From Saccharofermentans sp. (GTDB lineage Bacteria; Bacillota; Clostridia; Saccharofermentanales; Saccharofermentanaceae), in contig JAKSRJ010000005.1 in the NCBI GenBank assembly GCA_024403715.1, positions 1-64,000 on the forward strand: a stretch of DNA of 64,000 bases, in the 5' to 3' direction. This document shows, one piece after another, positions 61,339-64,000 of the stretch (position 1 is its first letter; every line of letters starts with the position of its first letter). The translations under genes were made by a program, and so were the position numbers. The notes under the pieces are model-generated. The model had not been told where the DNA came from, made no database searches, and was given only the letters and a program-made list of their open reading frames with translations.

Positions 61339-61841
61339 TGGACAACAGTAACTACCCACAGAATCAGCAGAGAAGAGTAGAGAGATACGATCTTATCAGC
61401 AATATTAACGATATGATTGAGATTTTAAGATCCGCTAGTGGCGTGCCATTTTCTTCTAACTGCGCAGTAGATAGAAATGAGATGATTGCTTCTCTTGAAG
61501 ATCTTAAGAATCATCTTCCAGCTTCCATCGCACAGAGCAACGATATCGTAGTTCGTGCTCAGGAGATTATCACTACAGCTCGTGAAAAGAGTAAGAAGAT
61601 TATCGACGATGCAAACCGTATGTATGCTTCTAAGGTTAACGACCACGAGATTACAAGAGGTGCTAGAGACGAGGCTGACAATATTCTTGCTGCAGCTGAG
61701 AATCAGGCTGATGAGCTTCGTAAGAGTGCTCATATCTATGTAAAGCAGCTCCTCTCTGATGCTAATAATACATTGTCTGAATCCATTGCTAAGATTCAGA
61801 CTAACCTTGCTGAAATTGATACAACAATTGATTCGATGTAA
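61338..61841 (+). CDS. Coiled-coil protein downstream of coaD
   Basis: 167 residues, soluble, mostly helical. The region 75-165 is a long Ala/Glu/Asp/Lys coiled coil (REKSKKIIDDANRMY, AAENQADELRKSA), like the stalk of V/F-type ATPase b/E subunits or DivIVA-type proteins. Similar genes often follow coaD in Clostridia, annotated as ATPase or hypothetical. Function unknown; a division or membrane-scaffold role is possible. It ends the ftsZ-to-coaD block. Confidence 0.75.
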   Translation: MDNSNYPQNQQRRVERYDLISNINDMIEILRSASGVPFSSNCAVDRNEMIASLEDLKNHLPASIAQSNDIVVRAQEIITTAREKSKKIIDDANRMYASKVNDHEITRGARDEADNILAAAENQADELRKSAHIYVKQLLSDANNTLSESIAKIQTNLAEIDTTIDSM

Positions 61842-61878
61842 GAGTTAAAGACATTTGACTCACAAAACACCGCGTAAT

Positions 61879-61909
61879 CGCCCCGGATTGAAGCCTAAAA
61901 TCCGGGGCG
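61879..61909 (+). terminator. Terminator of the division/repair block
   Basis: CGCCCCGGATT (61879-61889) and AATCCGGGGCG (61899-61909) are perfect 11-bp inverted repeats with a 9-nt loop. The U-tract is short (TTT). The very GC-rich stem marks the end of the ftsZ-to-coiled-coil-gene transcript. Confidence 0.75.
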
Positions 61910-61915
61910 TTTAGG

Positions 61916-61924
61916 TGTTACAAT
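61916..61924 (+). promoter_or_regulatory. Extended -10 promoter of the ATPase/TOPRIM pair
   Basis: TGTTACAAT (TGn plus TACAAT) follows the terminator by 6 nt. A further TATATT at 61933-61938 is an alternative -10. CTGGAGG lies 8 nt before the ATG at 61956. The pair thus has its own transcription unit. Confidence 0.5.
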
Positions 61925-61955
61925 ATATTTAGTATATTTTCTGGAGGCATAATCC

Positions 61956-63098
61956 ATGTTACTTGGTGTAAGGATTCAGAATTTCGATTGTTTTAGTGAT
62001 CATCAGGTTGGACTTTTATTAGAGGAGTCTATAGGCTTTGTTGGAAGTAAAGAACGAGGAATAAGACTTCGTAATTTAAATGCGCTTATAGGTCGTAATA
62101 ACACGGGTAAGTCTTCATTTATCAGAAGTATGTCATATATTAAGAGATGTATCCTCGATGATGTTGCTCAGGCATCAACTGCAGATGGTCGTCCAGGTTT
62201 TATGAACCTCGTTATTGATAAGGAAAAGCCTTCCATTTTTACACTGTTTTTTAAGCTTAAGGATGTTGGACCAGGATCTTTATACCTAGAATATAAGTTG
62301 ACTGTTGGAGCTACTAAGTTTGGAAGCCCATATGTTAAGGATGAGACTGTATTATTGTCTAAGCGAAATGATAATGAAGTTACAACTGAAGTTATCCTTC
62401 ATAACTATCCTGAGAAGCGTCTGGTAAACGACGAGAGAATTACAGCTTTAAGTGTTCTTGGAAGAATCAATAACGGTAATAAAACCGAGATAAATCTTCT
62501 ATATGAAGAAATTGATAAATGGTTCTTCTGTCAGTTTTCTACATACGATACACCAGATTATTATGCACTTGGCAACGCTCCTGGAGGTCATAAGCATTTG
62601 AACTCAGCAGGATCTAACCTCGGTAATGTATTAACTTACTTAAAGTCTTTGGATGGAAATGTATACGAGCATATAGTTAACGAGATTAATTCTAAGATTC
62701 CTGTTATGAAGCTTAAAAGTTCAATGCCAGAAAGCTTAGAGGGAAGCCCGGAGAAATTGTTTAAGTACTTGCTTTTGCTTCGTGACCAAGAACCAAAATC
62801 AACTATTTTTATCGAGACCCCTGATAAGGATTTATATCACGATATGGTGGATGTATTAGCAATAGAGATGCGTCAGTTTACTTTGGATCACCGCTATTCT
62901 CAAATAGTGTTCTCGACTCATAATCCATATATCGTAGAGTCGATGCCACCTAAGGAGATTTGGGTCTTCAGTCGGGACTTCGATACAGATGAGATTGAAA
63001 TTAAATGCGCTGGAAGTAACCCTGTTGTTAATGAGTTGTTTAATGAGGGTATAGGAATGGGTGCAATCTGGTACGGTGGTCACTTAGACGAGAACTAA
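61956..63098 (+). CDS. AAA/OLD-like ATPase of a putative defence pair
   Basis: 380 residues, ABC/SMC-like ATPase of the AAA_15/AAA_21 group. An N-terminal RIQNFDCFSD strand precedes Walker A GRNNTGKSS (46-54). A signature-like SLEGSPEKL lies near 267. The Walker B region reads TIFIETPD, with Glu287-Thr288 where active family members have Asp-Glu. The His switch is in FSTHNPYIVES. It has no fused nuclease; the separate TOPRIM-like protein follows after 1 nt. Such ATPase plus TOPRIM pairs resemble split OLD/PARIS-type anti-phage systems. It may sense DNA or phage proteins and control its partner. Identity as defence is inferred. Confidence 0.78.
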   Translation: MLLGVRIQNFDCFSDHQVGLLLEESIGFVGSKERGIRLRNLNALIGRNNTGKSSFIRSMSYIKRCILDDVAQASTADGRPGFMNLVIDKEKPSIFTLFFKLKDVGPGSLYLEYKLTVGATKFGSPYVKDETVLLSKRNDNEVTTEVILHNYPEKRLVNDERITALSVLGRINNGNKTEINLLYEEIDKWFFCQFSTYDTPDYYALGNAPGGHKHLNSAGSNLGNVLTYLKSLDGNVYEHIVNEINSKIPVMKLKSSMPESLEGSPEKLFKYLLLLRDQEPKSTIFIETPDKDLYHDMVDVLAIEMRQFTLDHRYSQIVFSTHNPYIVESMPPKEIWVFSRDFDTDEIEIKCAGSNPVVNELFNEGIGMGAIWYGGHLDEN

Positions 63099-63099
63099 T

Positions 63100-63801
63100 A
63101 TGCATATCGAGATTTTAACAGAAGATAAGTCCGGCTCAGTTGTTGTAGAGCGATTAACAAAGCAGATTGTAAAGTCTGCTGGAGTTAGTGCGGACATAGC
63201 TGTGCGTCCTCATAAAGGATGTGGCAATCTTCCTAAGGATTGGAATAATAAGCCACCAAAGTTTGCAGGTGCTCTTCTAGATTTACTCCCAGCAAAATGC
63301 CGTGCATATAACAAGGTATATGGCGGCACTGATACGATATTAGTAGTAGTTATGGATTCAGATGATAAAGACCCTGTCGAGCTAAGGCGAGAACTATATA
63401 CGGTATGCCGTATGTACTGCCCTAGTATCAAATCTGTAATTGGTATCTCAACAGAAGAGATAGAAGCATGGATACTAGCTGATCCTAAGGCTATCTTGCA
63501 GGCTTATCCTGAGAGTGATATGGAAGCTCTGAAGGAATATGTGCCTGATTCGATTTGTGGTACCTGGGAGATGTTATGCAAAGTAACTTTCCCTAAGAAT
63601 TATAGAAGCATAATAGAAATAGGATATCCTGCCATAGGTCACTATAAGTCTACATGGGCAGATAGTATTTCTGAATACATGGATGCATCCATAAATACTT
63701 CGCCAAGTTTTATTAACTATAAGAATTCACTTGAAGCTGCATTTAAGTCTTCTTCTCCTATGAAAGGCCCAGGTAGGAGCACTCATACGAGGTCGTTTTA
63801 A
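63100..63801 (+). CDS. TOPRIM-like (DUF4276-type) effector partner
   Basis: 233 residues. The pattern fits a TOPRIM fold: Glu8 in LTEDKSGS, then DSD (Asp86, Asp88) after strand TILVVVM, and EIEAWILAD with Glu120/Glu122. These are the metal-binding positions of DUF4276/OLD nuclease domains. It is probably a metal-dependent nuclease acting with the upstream ATPase. The start is 1 nt after the ATPase stop with a weak ribosome site, so translation is coupled. The stop overlaps hemW (TAATG). No host target can be named. Confidence 0.72.
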   Translation: MHIEILTEDKSGSVVVERLTKQIVKSAGVSADIAVRPHKGCGNLPKDWNNKPPKFAGALLDLLPAKCRAYNKVYGGTDTILVVVMDSDDKDPVELRRELYTVCRMYCPSIKSVIGISTEEIEAWILADPKAILQAYPESDMEALKEYVPDSICGTWEMLCKVTFPKNYRSIIEIGYPAIGHYKSTWADSISEYMDASINTSPSFINYKNSLEAAFKSSSPMKGPGRSTHTRSF

Positions 63802-64000
63802 TGCATATCTATGTACATGTGCCTTTCTGCGCTGCGAAATGCCCCTATTGTAGCTTTTATTCCATAACGAAGGTGGATTTGGCATCTAGCTATTTCGATG
63901 CGCTTATACGCGAGATAAAGGCGTGTGAAGAAGTGCCATCAGCTGCTCTTAGTAACGAAATTAGTACTATTTACTTTGGAGGAGGAACGCCCTCTTATGT
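63801..64000 (+). CDS. hemW: HemW-like radical SAM protein, partial
   Basis: The first 66 codons of a gene that runs off the window. MHIYVHVPFCAAKCPYCSFYS contains the radical-SAM CX3CX2C cluster motif, and IYFGGGTPS follows as in HemW/HemN. HemW is a haem chaperone-type protein, often misnamed coproporphyrinogen oxidase. Its ATG overlaps the TOPRIM-like stop, so it may be co-transcribed. In many Firmicutes hemW sits next to lepA, which is not here. Confidence 0.88.
   Translation, partial: MHIYVHVPFCAAKCPYCSFYSITKVDLASSYFDALIREIKACEEVPSAALSNEISTIYFGGGTPSY

Noticed and set aside
1..64000. CRISPR arrays, insertion sequences, integrases, tRNA or rRNA genes
   Set aside because: None seen: no spaced 25-40 bp direct repeats, no transposase or integrase motifs, no cloverleaf or rRNA signatures.

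Overview
The window reads as a chromosomal segment of a low-GC, anaerobic Clostridia-type Firmicute, most likely a Lachnospiraceae member from a gut or rumen habitat (inference). The evidence is a Firmicutes-style division and cell-wall cluster with a meso-diaminopimelate-type MurE, AddAB rather than RecBCD, a FeoA-FeoB fusion with a Cys-rich partner, strong AGGAG ribosome sites, and cytoplasmic plant-glycan hydrolases (GH5, GH53 and a GH3 with reversed domain order, known from rumen clostridia). No rRNA, tRNA, CRISPR array, insertion sequence or prophage was recognised.

Layout. 1-780: noncoding DNA with two terminator-like hairpins and a divergent 26-residue micropeptide gene. 780-5917: an ABC-2 exporter, a DesK/NarL-type two-component system and a small membrane protein in one operon. 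5957-9546: a promoter covered by CATATG repeats at an exact 16-bp period, driving a MacB-type ABC ATPase and a large FtsX-like permease. 9586-18667: metal transporters (ZIP, CorA), an HPr-like protein lacking the regulatory Ser46, a DUF362 ferredoxin protein, an ABC-F protein, an AEC transporter, an esterase and an XRE regulator. 18767-32078: GH5, a SNF2-like helicase, flavodoxin-type and membrane proteins, cytidine deaminase, FeoAB, a MutS-family ATPase, GH53 and GH3. 32178-34896: divergent acyltransferase and acyl-CoA synthetase genes around a FabT-like palindrome. 34972-41884: addB-addA; then tadA on the other strand.

42448-61841 is the housekeeping core. mraZ-rsmH-ftsL-pbp-murE-murF-ftsW-murG-ftsQ run with overlapping or abutting ends from one promoter with MraZ-box-like repeats. 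They are followed by ftsZ-nrdR-response regulator-histidine kinase-nth-recG-rsmD-coaD-coiled-coil protein. mraY and murD are absent from the cluster. 61956-63801 is a separate unit encoding an AAA/OLD-like ATPase with a degenerate Walker B and a TOPRIM-like (DUF4276-type) partner, the best candidate for an anti-phage or nucleic-acid-sensing module. hemW begins at 63801 and runs off the window.

Recurring architecture: many junctions are TAATG or ATGA overlaps. Several promoters have an extended -10 (TGnTATAAT) with a weak -35. At least three genes (cdd, the mutS-like gene, tadA) have a -10 box only 6-7 nt from the start codon, implying leaderless mRNAs. Several terminator hairpins overlap the promoter or ribosome site of the next gene. 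Convergent genes often abut or overlap at their 3' ends.
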